Source of the DNA: Acuticoccus sp963704595
Lineage (GTDB): Bacteria > Pseudomonadota > Alphaproteobacteria > Rhizobiales > Amorphaceae
DNA length: 64,000 nt
Reading direction: 5' to 3'
Assembly (NCBI GenBank): GCA_963704595.1
Contig: OY969922.1
Location: 2,728,001 to 2,792,000 of the forward strand
Shown: in pieces, positions 48,665-60,493 of the stretch
Layout: each line of letters begins with the position of its first letter
Numbering within the stretch: position 1 is the stretch's first letter
Notes under the pieces: model-generated
What the model was told of the DNA's origin: nothing
Database searches by the model: none
What the model saw: only the letters and a program-made list of their open reading frames with translations
Program-made: the position numbers and the translations under genes

Positions 48665-49228
48665 ATGCCTGGTGAAACGCTGAGTCCCGTGAGCACGCTC
48701 TGTCTCGCCATCCTCCATCGCGGGGACGCGACGGGGTACGAGATCAAGAAGGAGTCCGTCGACGGGGACGACAGCTACTTCATCGACGCCAGCTACGGCT
48801 CGATATACCCCGCCCTCGCCCGCCTCGCGGCGGAGGACTACGTGACCGTGCGCGAGGAAAGCCAGTCCGGCCGCCCCGCCCGCAAGATCTACTCCATCAC
48901 CGACAAGGGCCGAAATGCCCTGATCCGTGCCCTCTCGGAGCCGCCGGGACCGGACGTGTTCCGCTCCCGCTTCCTGCTGGTCGCGAAGTTCGCACGCGAA
49001 TTGCCTGCCTCTGTCCTCGCCGAGGCTGTCGCCGAGCGGAAGCGGCACCTCATGGAGGAGATCGCCCATCTCGACAGGATTGCGGCTGAGTGCCCGGACA
49101 ATCCTTGCGTCGAATGGGTCATCGACTACGGCCGTGCCTGCATGGGCACGTCGCTGAAGGTTCTGGACGAACGCGCTGACGAATTGATTGCCATCGGCCG
49201 GCCGCCGCTCGCCGACGCCGCCGAATAG
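48665..49228 (+). CDS. PadR-family transcriptional repressor
   Basis: The 187-residue protein has a winged-helix N-terminus (VSTLCLAILHRGDATGYEIK, SYGSIYPALARLAAEDYVTV, RKIYSITDKGRNALIR) and a helical Vir_act_alpha_C-like dimerisation region (ERKRHLMEEIAHLDRIAAEC). It is the first gene of a three-gene unit with an RND pump (9-bp gap to the adaptor), so it very likely represses the pump and itself through the operator at 48602 and responds to a pump substrate. Confidence 0.92.
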   Translation: MPGETLSPVSTLCLAILHRGDATGYEIKKESVDGDDSYFIDASYGSIYPALARLAAEDYVTVREESQSGRPARKIYSITDKGRNALIRALSEPPGPDVFRSRFLLVAKFARELPASVLAEAVAERKRHLMEEIAHLDRIAAECPDNPCVEWVIDYGRACMGTSLKVLDERADELIAIGRPPLADAAE

Positions 49229-49236
49229 AGGCTGCC

Positions 49237-50334
49237 ATGATTGCTCGACTGATACTCGCACTCGTCATTGCCGGCGGCATTGCCGCCTGGATGTGGACCG
49301 GGACGTTCGTCGTCTCCGGCAGCGCCGAGGAGGCCGCGACGCGCCCTCCTGCCGAACGGTCGGAAGCCGACGGCGCGCTCTTCCAGGTGCGCGCCCTCAA
49401 GCTCGAAGCTGAGGAACGCCTGCAGACGCTGACGATGCGCGGCCGCACCCGCGCCGACGCCGTGGTCGAAGTCGCCGCCGAGACGGCGGGCCGCGTCGAG
49501 GAGCGCCCGGTCGAGCGTGGCTCGGTCGTGGCACAGGGCGACATCCTGTGCCGGCTCGACCCCGGCGTGCGCGAATCCGAGCTCGCCAAGGCGCAGGCCG
49601 AGGCGGCAAAGGCACGGCTCGACTTTGACGCCGCCACCAAGCTTCAGGGCCGCGGCTTCGAATCGCAGACCCGCGTCGCCGCCACCCGCGCCGCCCTCGA
49701 CGCGGCGGATGCATCCGTCGCTGCCGCAGAGCAGGAGAAGGAGCGCGCCAACATCCGCGCCCCCTTCGCGGGCGTCGTGGAAGACCCCCTCACCGACCGT
49801 GGCAGCGTCCTCGGCGTCGGCCAGCTCTGCGCCACCGTCGTCGATTCCGACCCCATCATCGTGACCGGACAGGTGACGGAACGCGACATCTCCAAGATCA
49901 GGCCGGGCGCCGAGACGTCGGTCAGCCTCGTCACCGGCGAGAACGTCACCGGCGAGATCTCGTTCGTCTCCCGCACCGCCAACGACGAGACGCGCACGTT
50001 CACGGTCGAGGTGCGCATTCCGAACCCGGACCGCGTCCTGCGCGCCGGCGTCACCGCCGAAGCCCGGATTCCCCTGCCACCGGTCCATGCACACCGGCTG
50101 TCGCCGGGCGTCCTCACCCTGTCCGATGCCGGCGCGCTCGGCGTGCGCACGGTGGACGACGACGGCATCGTCGCCTTCCAGCCGGTGAAGATCGCCGGTG
50201 AGGACCAGGAAGGCTTCTGGGTCACCGGCCTGCCGGACAGCGTCAACGTCATCACCGTCGGGCAGGACTACGTGGTCGAGGGCCAGAAGGTCGATCCGGT
50301 CTTTGCCGAGCAACCTCTCGGAGGCGGCGCATGA
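49237..50334 (+). CDS. RND efflux periplasmic adaptor (membrane fusion protein)
   Basis: A 365-residue HlyD-like adaptor. The N-terminal anchor is MIARLILALVIAGGIAAWMW. The lipoyl half-motif is VVEVAAETAGRVEERPVERG SVV with its partner RANIRAPFAGVVEDPLTDRG, flanking an alpha-hairpin (residues 105-170). Beta-barrel and MP domains follow. It overlaps the pump gene by 4 bp (ATGA). Couples the inner-membrane pump to an outer-membrane factor, none of which is encoded nearby. Confidence 0.92.
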   Translation: MIARLILALVIAGGIAAWMWTGTFVVSGSAEEAATRPPAERSEADGALFQVRALKLEAEERLQTLTMRGRTRADAVVEVAAETAGRVEERPVERGSVVAQGDILCRLDPGVRESELAKAQAEAAKARLDFDAATKLQGRGFESQTRVAATRAALDAADASVAAAEQEKERANIRAPFAGVVEDPLTDRGSVLGVGQLCATVVDSDPIIVTGQVTERDISKIRPGAETSVSLVTGENVTGEISFVSRTANDETRTFTVEVRIPNPDRVLRAGVTAEARIPLPPVHAHRLSPGVLTLSDAGALGVRTVDDDGIVAFQPVKIAGEDQEGFWVTGLPDSVNVITVGQDYVVEGQKVDPVFAEQPLGGGA

Positions 50335-53300
50335 ACACGCTGCTCGACGGGATCCTGTCGCGTCCGCGCACGATCCTGACGCTGCTTCTCTTCCTCCTCG
50401 CCGCCGGCGGCTTCGTCTACATGACGATCCCCAAGGAGGCGAACCCGGACATCGACGTTCCGATCTTCTACGTGTCGGTGACGCAGCAGGGCATTTCGCC
50501 GGAAGACGCCGAGACGCTGCTGGTTAAGCCGATGGAGCGGCAGCTTCGCGGCCTCGAGGGCCTGAAGGAGATCACCGCGACGGCCTCCGAGGGCCACGCC
50601 GGCATCGTCCTCGAGTTCAACGCCGACTTCGACAAGGACGACGCGCTCGCCGACGTGCGCGACAAGGTGGACCGCGCGCAGGCCGACCTTCCCGCCGACG
50701 CCGACGAGCCGACGATCACCGAGACCAACTTCTCGCTGGTGCCGACGATCATCGTCGCGCTGTCGGGCGACGTGCCGGAACGCTCGCTGTTCAAGCACGC
50801 CCGCGCGTTGAAAGACGAGATCGAGGCGCTCCCCACCGTCCTCTCCGCCGATCTCGTCGGCGAGCGGGAGGAGCAGCTCGAGGTCATCCTCAACCAGACC
50901 GCGATGGAGAGCTACCGGATCGACCCGGTCGAGCTCCTGCAGACGCTTTCGGCCAACAACCAGCTCGTCCCCGCGGGCTTCCTCGACAAGGGCCAGGGCC
51001 GCTTCTCCGTGAAAGTGCCCGGGCTGATCGAGGACGCCGCGGACGTCTACTCGATGGTCATCAAGGAAGAGGCGGGCAACGTCGTGACCGTCGGCGACAT
51101 CGCCGAGGTCCGCCGCTCCTTCAAGGACCCGACCAAGTACACCCGCGTCAACGGCCGCCCCGCCATCACGATCGACGTGGTGAAGCGGATCGGCGAGAAC
51201 ATCATCGAGAACAACCAGGCCGTCCGCAACGTCGTCGACGCCGCGACCGCCGAGTGGCCGGATACCATCAAGGTCGACTACCTGCTCGACCAGTCGAGCT
51301 TCATCTACGAGGTGCTGGGCGGGCTGGAGGCCTCGATCTCCACCGCGATCGTCCTCGTGATGATCGTCGTCATCGCCGCGCTCGGCTTTCGCTCGGCGCT
51401 CCTCGTCGGCATCGCGATCCCGACCTCCATCCTTCTCGGCTTCCTCGTGCTCTCCGGCCTCGGGATGACCGTCAACATGATGGTGATGTTCGGGCTGGTG
51501 CTCACCGTCGGCCTTCTCGTCGACGGCGCGATCGTGGTGGTGGAATATGCCGACCGGCGGATTGCCGAAGGGGCGACGCGGGGCGACGCGTTCAAGGAGG
51601 CGGCCAAGCTGATGGCCTGGCCGCTGATCTCGTCCACCGCGACCACGCTGATCGCGTTCCTCCCGATGCTCCTGTGGCCGGGCGTTGCGGGCGAGTTCAT
51701 GAGCTACCTGCCGATCATGGTGATGATCGTGCTCCTGGTCGCCCTCGTGACGGCGATGATCTTCCTGCCCGTCGTCGGCACGGTCCTCTCCAACGCCCTG
51801 ATCGTGGGCCTGATCGCCGGTGGCACCGCCGCTGGCGCCGCCATCCTCCTCCTCGCCGCGGCGGGGCCGATGAAGTTCGCGGCCGCGGGCCTCGCCTTCG
51901 TCCTCGGCACGATCATCGCGACCAGCCTTGCCCGGCGCTGGGGCGTCGGCAAGGAAGCCGCGACGCTCACGCCCGAGCCGCTCGTCTTCAATCCCGATGC
52001 GACGACCGGCGTCACCGGCCTTTACGTCCGCACGCTGCGGCTTCTTGCGGGCAACACGCTCGGCATCGTTCTCACGGTAGTCTTCGTGTTCGGCGTGGCA
52101 TTCGGGGCGCTCAACGTCTTCATGACGCACAACAGCGGCGTCGAGTTCTTCGTCGACGAGGAGCCCGACGTCGCGGTCATCATGATCTCCGGGCGCGGCA
52201 ACATGAGCGCACGCGAGGCGCTGACGCTGGTCGAGCAGGTGGAGGGCGAGGTGCTCGCGGTCGACGGCGTCGACAACGTCGTCACCAGTGCCTACCCGTC
52301 GGGCGGAAGCTCGGGCGGCGGCGGCATCGGCGGCGGTGGCGACAAGCCGGCCGACGTGATCGGCGAGCTTCAGGTCGAGCTCGTGCCCTACTGCTGTCGG
52401 CGCAAGGCGGTGGAGATCTTCGCCGAGATCCGCGACCGGACGAACTTCGCCGGCATCAAGACCGAGGTGCGCAAGATCGAGGGCGGCCCGCCCACCGGCA
52501 AGGACATCCAGCTCCAGCTGACCTCCGACAACTACGACACGCTGCTGGCCTCGATCGGCAAGGTGCGCGAGCACGTCTCCGGCGTCGCCAACATGCGCGA
52601 CGTGGAGGACGACCGCCCGCTCCCCGGCATCGAGTGGCAGATCGACGTCGACCGCGAGGAGGCCGGCCGCTACGGCGCCAACATCCAGACGGTGGGGCAG
52701 ATGATCCAGCTCCTCACCAACGGCGTCCTCCTGAACCGCTACCAGCCGGACGATTCGGCCGACCAGATCGACATCCGCGTCCGCTTCCCCGAGGAGGACC
52801 GCACCCTCGACCAGTTCGCGAACCTGCGCCTGCAGACCGCGAAGGGGCAGGTGCCGATCTCCAACTTCATCGGCGTCCAGCCGCAGCAGCGCGTGTCGTC
52901 CATCACCCGGATCGACGGGCGCTACGCGATGACGGTAAAGGCCGACGTGGTGGAAGCCCCCGGCATCGACCAGAACACCAAGATCACCGAGCTGGACGCA
53001 TGGATGAAGGCTGAGGCCTGGCCGCCCGGCCTCGCCTACGCCTTCCGCGGCGCCAACGAGGACCAGGCGGAGTCCATGTCGTTCCTGATGAACGCCATGA
53101 TCGCCTCGCTGGTGATGATGTTCCTCGTCCTCGTCACGCAGTTCAACTCGTTCTACCAGACGGCGCTGACGCTCTTCACCATCGTCCTGTCGGTGTTCGG
53201 CGTCCTTCTCGGCATGGCGGTCACCGGGCAGAAGTTCTCGGTCATCATGACGGGCACGGGCATCATCGCGCTCGCGGGCATCGTCGTGAACAACGCGATC

Positions 53301-53850
53301 GTGCTGATCGACACCTACAACCGCGAGATCCTCGTCCAGCCCGACAAGCTGCACGCGGTGCTGGCGACGGCGGCGCAGCGCGTGCGCCCGATCCTGCTCA
53401 CCACCGGCACAACCATCGCCGGCCTCATCCCGATGGCGACGCAGGTCAACCTCGACTTCTTCAGCCGCACCATCGCGGTCGGCGGGATCACCTCGATCTG
53501 GTGGGTGCAGCTCTCCACCGCGATCATCTCCGGCCTCGCCTTCTCGACTGTGCTGACGCTGGTCGTCGTCCCGGTGATGCTTGCGATGCCGGAAACCGTG
53601 TCGCGCACCTCGCGGCGGCTCCGCGGCCGGCCGGAACCTCGAAGCCCATGCGGTCGCGGCGGAGCTCGCCTCGCCCCCGGCCCTTGCCAGCGTCGGCCGG
53701 GACGTGCCAGCGCCGGTGCCCGCCGCCGAGCCCGCGGCGCTGCCGGCAAGGCCCGACGTCTACGCCCCGGTTCTCGCCGGCGGCCGGCGGGTGCGCCGTC
53801 CGGACGCAGGCGAGATCCGCCGCGGTCCGCTGACGGAGGCCGCGGAATAG
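50331..53850 (+). CDS. RND multidrug/heavy-compound efflux pump (AcrB/MexF-like, HAE1); +1 frame break near the end
   Basis: A 12-TM proton antiporter of 1172 residues. It begins MNTLLDGILSRPRTILTLLL. TM4 carries the proton-relay pair in LTVGLLVDGAIVVVEYADRR (D-D/G-A-I-V-V-V-E), the second half has ALAGIVVNNAIVLIDTYNRE, and large porter loops lie between TM1-2 and TM7-8. The frame moves +1 near 53631 (RRLRGR then NLEAHAVAAELASPPALASV); otherwise it would run on to a nonsense Arg-rich tail ending at 53903. Regulated with the adaptor by PadR. Substrates unknown. Confidence 0.94.
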
Positions 53851-53999
53851 CGCGAACGTGTCCGCCCGACACTGGCGGACACCGCGGTCTGGTCTATTTG
53901 TAACTGGGTGAATTCCAATCCATCGCCCCCCGATCGCCCCTTCCCCGCAACACGGCCGCGCCCGGCGCGCGACCGGCTGACCGGGGGAGCCCCCCGCTG

Positions 54000-55902
54000 A
54001 TGGCCGACCGCAACAGGATTTCCGCCGAGCGCGGGCAGATGCTGCACGCGCTGCGCGGGCTGTGGCCCTACATGTGGCCGAGCGACCGGCCCGACCTCAA
54101 GGCCCGGGTCGGCGTCGCCCTCATCGCGATGGTGGTGGCGAAGATCATCACCGTCCTCATCCCCTACACCTACAAGTGGGCGACCGACGCGCTGACCTCG
54201 AGCGAGTTCGGCAGCGCCGGGCCCGCGAGCGGCGACGGGCTGGAGCTTCCCGCCTACCTCGTCGCGCCCGATCATGCTGGTCATCGCCTACGGCGTCGGC
54301 CGCATCCTGATGATGGCGTTCAACCAGCTTCGCGACGGGCTGTTCGCCAAGGTCGGCCAGCATGCGGTGCGCCAGCTCGGCCGGCGGACCTTCGTCCACC
54401 TCCACGCCCTTTCGCTGCGTTACCACCTCCAGCGGCGCACGGGCGGCCTGTCGCGCGTGATCGAGCGCGGGGTGAAGGGGATCGAGACGCTGGTGCGCTT
54501 CACCATCCTCAACTCGATCCCGACGGTTCTCGAGTTCATCCTGGTGGCGGCCGTCGTCGCCTACCAGTTCTCGTTCTCCTACGTCGGCGTCATCGCGGCG
54601 GTGGTGGTGCTCTACGTCTGGTTCACGGTGAAGGCGTCGCAGTGGCGCATCTCGATCCGGCGCGAGATGAACGATTCCGACACCGACGCCAACTCCAAGG
54701 CGATCGACAGCCTGATCAACTACGAGACGGTGAAATACTTCAACAACGAAGAGATGGAGACCGACCGGTTCGACCGCTCGATGGCCCGCTACGAGGGCGC
54801 GGCCATCCGCACCTGGACCTCGCTCGCCTGGCTCAACATGGGCCAGACAGTGATCTTCACCGTCGGCCTGACGGTGCTGATGGTGATGTCGGCCAAGGCG
54901 GTGATGGCCGGCGAGCAGACGCTCGGCGACTTCGTGATGGTCAACGCACTCCTGATGCAGCTCTCGATCCCGCTCAACTTCATCGGGTTCGTCTACCGCG
55001 AGATCAAGCAGGCGCTCGCCGACATCGAGACGATGTTCGGCATCCTCGAACTTCCCGCAGAAGTGGTCGACAAGCCGAATGCCCCTGCCCTCGCGGTGCC
55101 GAAGGGCAACGTGCGGTTCGAGAACGTGGTGTTCCACTACGACCCCGACCGCCCGATCCTCCACGGGATCGACTTCGAGGTTCCGGCCGGCACCACGCTC
55201 GCCATCGTCGGCCCGTCGGGGGCCGGCAAGTCCACCATCTCGCGGCTTCTCTATCGCTTCTATGACGTGGTGGACGGCGCAATCCGGATCGACGGGCAGG
55301 ACATCCGCGATGTTTCGCAGGATTCGCTGCGGCGGCGGATCGGCATCGTCCCGCAGGACACGGTGCTGTTCAACGATACCATCGCCTACAACATCGCCTA
55401 CGGCCGACCGGACGCCACGGAGGCGGAGGTCGAGCGCGCGGCCGAGATGGCGCAGATCGGCGACTTCATTCGCGCGCTCCCTCGCGGTTTCGCGACCGAG
55501 GTCGGCGAGCGCGGGCTCAAGCTTTCGGGCGGCGAGAAGCAGCGCGTCGCGATCGCCCGCACCATCCTGAAGGCGCCGCCGATCCTCATCCTCGACGAGG
55601 CGACCTCCGCGCTCGACACCAAGACCGAGGAAGAGATCCAGACCGCACTCGACGAGGTGGCGCAGGGCCGGACCACGCTGATGATCGCCCACCGCCTCTC
55701 CACCGTGGTCAATGCCGACCAGATCATCGTGATGGAAGCGGGCCGCATCGTGGAGCGCGGCACCCACCAGGCGCTGGTGGAACAGGCCGGGCTCTACCAC
55801 GCCATGTGGGAGCGCCAGCGCCGCGACGCGGAAGCCGTCCCCGGCCCCGAGGAAGAGCCGGAGCGCATCCTGTCAGTGCGGGAGCGGGAGGAGCGCGGCT
55901 AG
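54000..55902 (+). CDS. Atm1/HMT1-like ABC exporter (ABCB7 family); +1 frame break
   Basis: A half-transporter of 633 residues. The six-TM domain contains VARVGVALIAMVVAKIITVL-like helices and the Atm1-type glutathione-site region DTDANSKAIDSLINYETVKY-FNNE. The NBD has Walker A GPSGAGKST, the signature LSGGEKQRVAIAR and Walker B ILILDEATSALDT with H-loop IAHRLST. The frame moves +1 near 54271 (AYLVAP then IMLVIAYGVGRILM). The family exports glutathione-linked metal or sulfur species and supports cytosolic Fe-S maturation or metal detoxification. It is monocistronic. Confidence 0.92.
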
Positions 55903-55911
55903 CGCTTACCC

Positions 55912-56199
55912 TCAGGTCTTGTCGAGGTCGGGCGGGCTTGGCAGCGGGATGTCTTCCAGCGTGATCCCGCTGTTCAGCACCAGCACCAGGATGCAGAAGC
56001 CGACCGCGGCCGCGACCGTGGTGATGAGGATCTTGAGCGCCATCCGCGGCCGCGCCGGCGCGCCGCGCTCGTTGCCGCTGACGAGCTCGCTGTCCTTCAC
56101 CGGGTCGCGATTGAACATCGCGAGGACCGGAAAGAACATCATCCACCAGATGATGAAGTAGACCGCGATGGCACTCGCGATGCCGATACCGATATCCAT
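55912..56199 (-). CDS. DUF1467-family small membrane protein
   Basis: The 95-residue protein has two TM helices (IASAIAVYFIIWWMMFFPVL and ILITTVAAAVGFCILVLVLN) and a conserved middle NRDPVKDSELVSGNERGAPA. It is almost always found beside mce and rnj in alphaproteobacteria; function unknown. 44 bp from mce on the same strand. Confidence 0.9.
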   Translation of the reverse strand: MDIGIGIASAIAVYFIIWWMMFFPVLAMFNRDPVKDSELVSGNERGAPARPRMALKILITTVAAAVGFCILVLVLNSGITLEDIPLPSPPDLDKT

Positions 56200-56243
56200 G
56201 GCGCTATCTTTCCGCCGCGCCGGGCGCGGCTTTCCGGCTCACG

Positions 56244-56648
56244 CTAGACTTCCTCGAGCTCGGTGAGCACGCCGCCGGTGTCCTTCGGGTGAAGGAACAC
56301 GACGGGCTTGCCGTGCGCGCCGATCTTCGGCTTGCCGTCGCCGAGGATGCGCGCGCCCTCCGCCACCAGCCGCGCGGTGGCGGCCTTAATGTCGGCCACC
56401 TCGTAGCAGACGTGATGAAGCCCGCCGCCGGGGTTCCTGGCAAGGAACGCCGCGATGGGCGAATTGTCGCCGAGCGGCTCGAGAAGCTCGACCTTGGTGT
56501 TGGCGAGGGTGACGAACACCACCCGCACGCCATGCTCCGGAATGTCCTGCGGCGCCGAGACCTCCGCCCCCAGCGCGCCGCGGTAGAGCGCGGCGGCGGC
56601 CTCGAGGTCCGGCGTAGCGATCGCGACGTGGTTGAGCCGGTCGATCAT
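56244..56648 (-). CDS. mce: Methylmalonyl-CoA/ethylmalonyl-CoA epimerase
   Basis: A VOC-fold metalloenzyme of 134 residues: MIDRLNHVAIATPDLEAAAA with the metal His, then HHVCYEVADIKAATARLVAE with the second His, and PKDTGGVLTELEEV with the Glu ligand. It interconverts the 2-epimers of methylmalonyl- and ethylmalonyl-CoA. This fits an ethylmalonyl-CoA pathway together with the MaoC/CitE-like pair at 3.2 kb. It lies 11 bp after rnj. Confidence 0.93.
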   Translation of the reverse strand: MIDRLNHVAIATPDLEAAAALYRGALGAEVSAPQDIPEHGVRVVFVTLANTKVELLEPLGDNSPIAAFLARNPGGGLHHVCYEVADIKAATARLVAEGARILGDGKPKIGAHGKPVVFLHPKDTGGVLTELEEV

Positions 56649-56659
56649 GACGCGCCCCG

Positions 56660-58334
56660 TCAGGTGATGATGGAGACGAACACGTGGCACATGGGCTTCT
56701 TGCCCCAGCGCTGGGCCATGTGGGAGCGGATGGCCCGGCGGGCGGCCTGACCCACCACGTCACGGTCGCGGCGCCGGTTGCGCGGGATGCTCTCCACGGC
56801 GTTTTCCACGGCATCAGCCAGAGCCTCGGAGAAGAGCTCGCCCTCGTCGTCCCGGTCGGGGATGCCGACCAGCACCACCTCGGGGTCCGACATCGAGCTC
56901 GAACTTCTCGTCCAGCGTCACCATCGCGGAGATGATGCCGGCGACCGCGAGCGTGCGCCGCTCACGCACGTTGGAATCCTCCGGCGTGCGCAGGAGCTTG
57001 CCGTCGAGGAGGAGGACGTCGGTCATCACCTCGTCGATCACCCGGGCGGGGCCCGGCGCGAGGCGGACCATTTTGCCGTTCTCGGTCATCACCACTTCGG
57101 GGATGCCCTCGGCGGTGGCGAGCTTCGACTGCGCGGCGAGGTGGGCCGGCTCGCCGTGGACCGGCACCAGCACCTGCGGGCGGATCAGCCGGTACATCTC
57201 CTTCAGTTCCTCGCGCCGGGGGTGGCCGGAGGTGTGGACGAGGCCGTCATGGTCGGTGACCACCTCGATGCCCTGCAGCGCGAGACCGTTGATGACGTTG
57301 TTCACCGCCTTCTCGTTGCCCGGGATGGTGCGGGAGGAGAAGATCACCCGGTCGCCGGCCGAAAGCGCGACGCGGGGGTGCTCGTCGCTGGCGATGCGCG
57401 CGAGCGCTGCCCGCTCCTCGCCCTGGCTGCCGGTGAGGAGGAGGAGCACCTTCTCGCGCGGCAGGTGACCGAAATCGTCTTCCGCCAGCGGCGCGGGCAC
57501 GCCTTCCATGAAGCCGCACTCGGTGGCGACGGAGATGACGCGGCGCATGGCCCGGCCCATCACCACCACGTGGCGGTCGGCCGCGGCCGCAGCTTCCATG
57601 ATGGATTTGAGGCGCGACACGTTGGACGAGAATGCGGTGACGGCGACGCGGTTCCTGGCCGAGGCTACGAATGACTTCAGCCCCTCGCACACGTCAAACT
57701 CGGAGGGGGAATGGCCCTCGCGGTTGGCGTTGGTGGAATCGCACATCATCGCGACCACGCCGGCGTCGCCGATCTCGCGCAGGCGCTCGATGTCGATCGC
57801 GCGGCCGATGCCGGGGCGCTTGTCGATCTTCCAGTCGCCGGTGTGGACGATGGTGCCGAGCGGGGTCGAGATGGCGAGCGCGTTGGGCTCGGGGATCGAG
57901 TGGGAGACTGCGACGAGCTCGACCTTGAAGGGGTCGAGGTCGATCGTGGCGCCCTGCTCGACAATCCGCACGTCCGGGTGGTTGTGGCGGCCGTTCTCGT
58001 TGGCCTTGGCCTTGATCAGCCCTGCGGTGAAGCGGGTCGCGTAGACCGGGACCTCGAGCCGCGGCCACAGGTCGAGGAGCGCGCCGTAGTGGTCTTCGTG
58101 GGCGTGGGTGATCACGATGCCGAGAAGGTTGTCCCTCTCTTCCTCGATGAACGCCGTGTCGGGCATGATGAGGTCGATGCCGGGGGTGTTGCGCGGATCA
58201 CCGAAGGTGACGCCGACATCGATCATGATCCACTTCTTGGCATGGGGCGGACCGAACCCGTAGAGACCTAAATTCATGCCGATCTCGCCCACTCCCCCTA
58301 ATGGGAGAAAGACGAGTTCATTCGTATCACTCAT
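56660..58334 (-). CDS. rnj: Ribonuclease J; +1 frame break
   Basis: A 557-residue metallo-beta-lactamase/beta-CASP nuclease (5'-3' exo and endo). It begins MSDTNELVFLPLGGVGEIGM. The metal motif is ITHAHEDHYGAL, the beta-CASP part has MCDSTNANREGHSPSE and LLLLTGSQGEERAALARIAS, and the terminal His region is HTSGHPRREEL...VHGEPAHL. The frame moves +1 near 56894 (DEKFEL then MSDPEVVLVGIPDRDDEG). The start overlaps the birA stop (TGATG). Confidence 0.94.
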
Positions 58335-59050
58335 AAACGCTCCGTGCGGACGAAGACGTCCCCCGCTGAAATTGTACGGGTGCCGCCTTCCTGTTCCAGG
58401 ATAAGGCGGCCGTCTTCGTCGAGGCCGAGAAACCGGCCCTCGATGGAATTGGAATCATAACGTACGACTACGGGCAGTCCGATGCCAACTGCGCGTTTGA
58501 GCCAGAGGGCGCGGATCGCCGCGATACCGTCCGGCGCCGTCAGCGCGCAGAGCGCGGCGGCAAGCGCGGGGCGCAAGGCCTCGAACACCGTTCGTGCTGT
58601 TGCCTGAGGTGCATACGCCGCAATGTGGGTTGCCGCAACGTCAACCGGCGCGTGGGCCACATTGACGCCGAAGCCGATGACGGCGCGGCGCTGGCTGGCG
58701 CTGGTTTCGGCCTCGATGAGGATGCCGGCGCACTTCCGGCCGTCGATCAGGACGTCGTTCGGCCATTTGAGCTGCGGGGCGGCGCCGAGCGCCTCGATGG
58801 CGTCACCAAGCGCAATGGCGCTCGCGAGCGGCAGGATGCCGAAGACCCGCGGCGGCCAGTCCGGCGCGAAGGCGTAGGAGGCGTAGAGGTTGCCGGGTTC
58901 CGACGTCCACGCCCGGCCGCGCCGGCCGCGGCCTGCGGTCTGCCGCTCGGCGGTGACCCAGACATGGGTGCCGCCGGCGCGCAGGCGTGCCAGAGCCTCG
59001 TCGTTGGTGGAGCCGGCTTCGGTGAGCGCGGCGACGGGCGCCGCGTCCAC
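58331..59050 (-). CDS. birA: Biotin-[acetyl-CoA carboxylase] ligase (BirA, no HTH domain)
   Basis: A 239-residue class I biotin protein ligase. Biotinyl-AMP site: RQTAGRGRRGRAWTSEPGNL (GRGR...W). KWPNDVLIDGRKCAGILIEA carries the KWPND lysine motif, and the C-terminal SH3-like domain ends DEDGRLILEQEGGTRTISAG. There is no N-terminal winged helix, so it is an enzyme only. The GTG at 59048-59050 is chosen because nuoN stops at 59053; TTG at 59054-59056 is an alternative overlapping that stop. Confidence 0.9.
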   Translation of the reverse strand: MDAAPVAALTEAGSTNDEALARLRAGGTHVWVTAERQTAGRGRRGRAWTSEPGNLYASYAFAPDWPPRVFGILPLASAIALGDAIEALGAAPQLKWPNDVLIDGRKCAGILIEAETSASQRRAVIGFGVNVAHAPVDVAATHIAAYAPQATARTVFEALRPALAAALCALTAPDGIAAIRALWLKRAVGIGLPVVVRYDSNSIEGRFLGLDEDGRLILEQEGGTRTISAGDVFVRTERL

Positions 59051-59052
59051 GG

Positions 59053-60490
59053 TCAAAAGAGGCTCTGCGCGGCGGTCGTGGCTGCGGAGAGGATCGGCGT
59101 CCACACCAGGAAGAACAGGATCGAGAAGGCGCCGGAAAGCGCGAGGACGATGCGCAGTTCGCCCGCCATCGGCTCGAACAGGTCGCGCGGCTCGTCGATC
59201 ATCATGATCTTGATGATCTTGAGATAGTAGAACGCCGCGACGGCCGAGGAGAGCACGCCGATGACGGCGAGCGGTATCATGTCCGCCTCGACGGCCGCCA
59301 GGAAGACGTAGAACTTGCCGAAGAAGCCGACCAGCGGCGGAATGCCGGCGAGCGAGAAGAGCAGCAGCGTGAAGGCCGCCGCCATCCACGGCTTGGTGCG
59401 GACGAGGCCGGCGAGGTCGCTGATGTCCTCGACCATGCCCTCGTCGGCACGGCGCATGGCGAGGATGCAGGCGAAGGCACCGAGCGTGGTGGCGAGATAG
59501 ACCGTCATGTAGATGACGACGCTGATGATGCCGCCCTCGGTGCCGGCGGCAAGGCCGATCAGCGCGTAGCCGATGTGGCCGATGGACGAGTAGGCCATCA
59601 GGCGCTTGATGTTGGTCTGCGTGATGGCCGCGAAGGCGCCGAGGATCATCGACATGATCGACAGGAAGACGACGATCTGCTGCCACTGGTCGGCGGCGGG
59701 CTGGAAGGCGTCGATCATCACGCGGGTGAAGAGCGCCATCGCCGCGACCTTGGGGGCCGCCGCGAGGAAGGCGGTGACCGGGGTCGGCGCGCCCTCGTAG
59801 ACGTCCGGCGTCCACATGTGGAACGGCACGGCGGAGACCTTGAAGGCAAGGCCCGCGATCACGAACACGATGCCGAAGATGACGCCGAGGCCGACGTCGC
59901 CCGCGGCCATGCGACGCTGCGATGGCGGTGAACTGCGTGGCGCCGGTGAAGCCGTAGATCAGGCTGATGCCGTAGAGGAGCAGGCCGGACGACAGCGCGC
60001 CGAGGACGAAGTACTTGAGGCCCGCCTCGGTCGAGCGCGTGGAATCGCGGTTGATGGAGACCACCACGTAGATCGCCAGCGACTGCAGCTCGAGGCCGAG
60101 ATAGACGCCGATCATGTCGTTGGCGGAGATCATCAGCATCATGCCGACGGTGCCGAGCAGGATGAGGACCGGATACTCGAACCGGGGGAACGACTGGTGG
60201 CGCGCGTAGGCGTTCGACATCGCCACGCAGAAGGCCGCGCCGATCAATGTCAGGACCTTGAGGTAGCGGGCGAACCCGTCCTGGATGAAGGCGCCGTTGA
60301 ACGTCTCGCGCAGCGGCGTGAACACCAGCATGATCGCGATGGCGCCGACCAGCGAGAAGATCGCGAGGAGGCCGATCGTGGGCACGGCCTCTTCGTCGGT
60401 GAAGGCGCCGCCGATCAGGAGCCCGATCGCCGCGAGGGCGAGGAAGAGCTCCGGCAGGATTGGCAGGATGTCGGGGAAGGTGTGTTCCAT
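59053..60490 (-). CDS. nuoN: NADH-quinone oxidoreductase subunit N; +1 frame break
   Basis: A complex I antiporter-like membrane subunit with about 14 TM helices, 478 residues. Key parts: ALSSGLLLYGISLIYGFTGA, AGLAFKVSAVPFHMWTPDVY with its Lys/His, and AYSSIGHIGYALIGLAAG. The frame moves +1 near 59914 (TAIAAS then MAAGDVGLGVIFGIV). If uncorrected, the first frame would run as nonsense straight into birA. Three bp from nuoM; proton pumping. Confidence 0.95.
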
Positions 60491-60493
60491 GGC

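Noticed and set aside
54000..55902. ABC exporter as the type I secretion ATPase for the RTX proteases
   Set aside because: Its TM region and GSH-site-like segment match Atm1/ABCB7, it lacks a T1SS leader/C39-like domain, and the neighbouring adaptor belongs to the RND pump.
58331..60490. Single 719-codon nuoN-birA fusion protein
   Set aside because: The apparent fusion arises only because a +1 error in nuoN puts the remainder in the birA frame; the correct nuoN frame stops at 59053.
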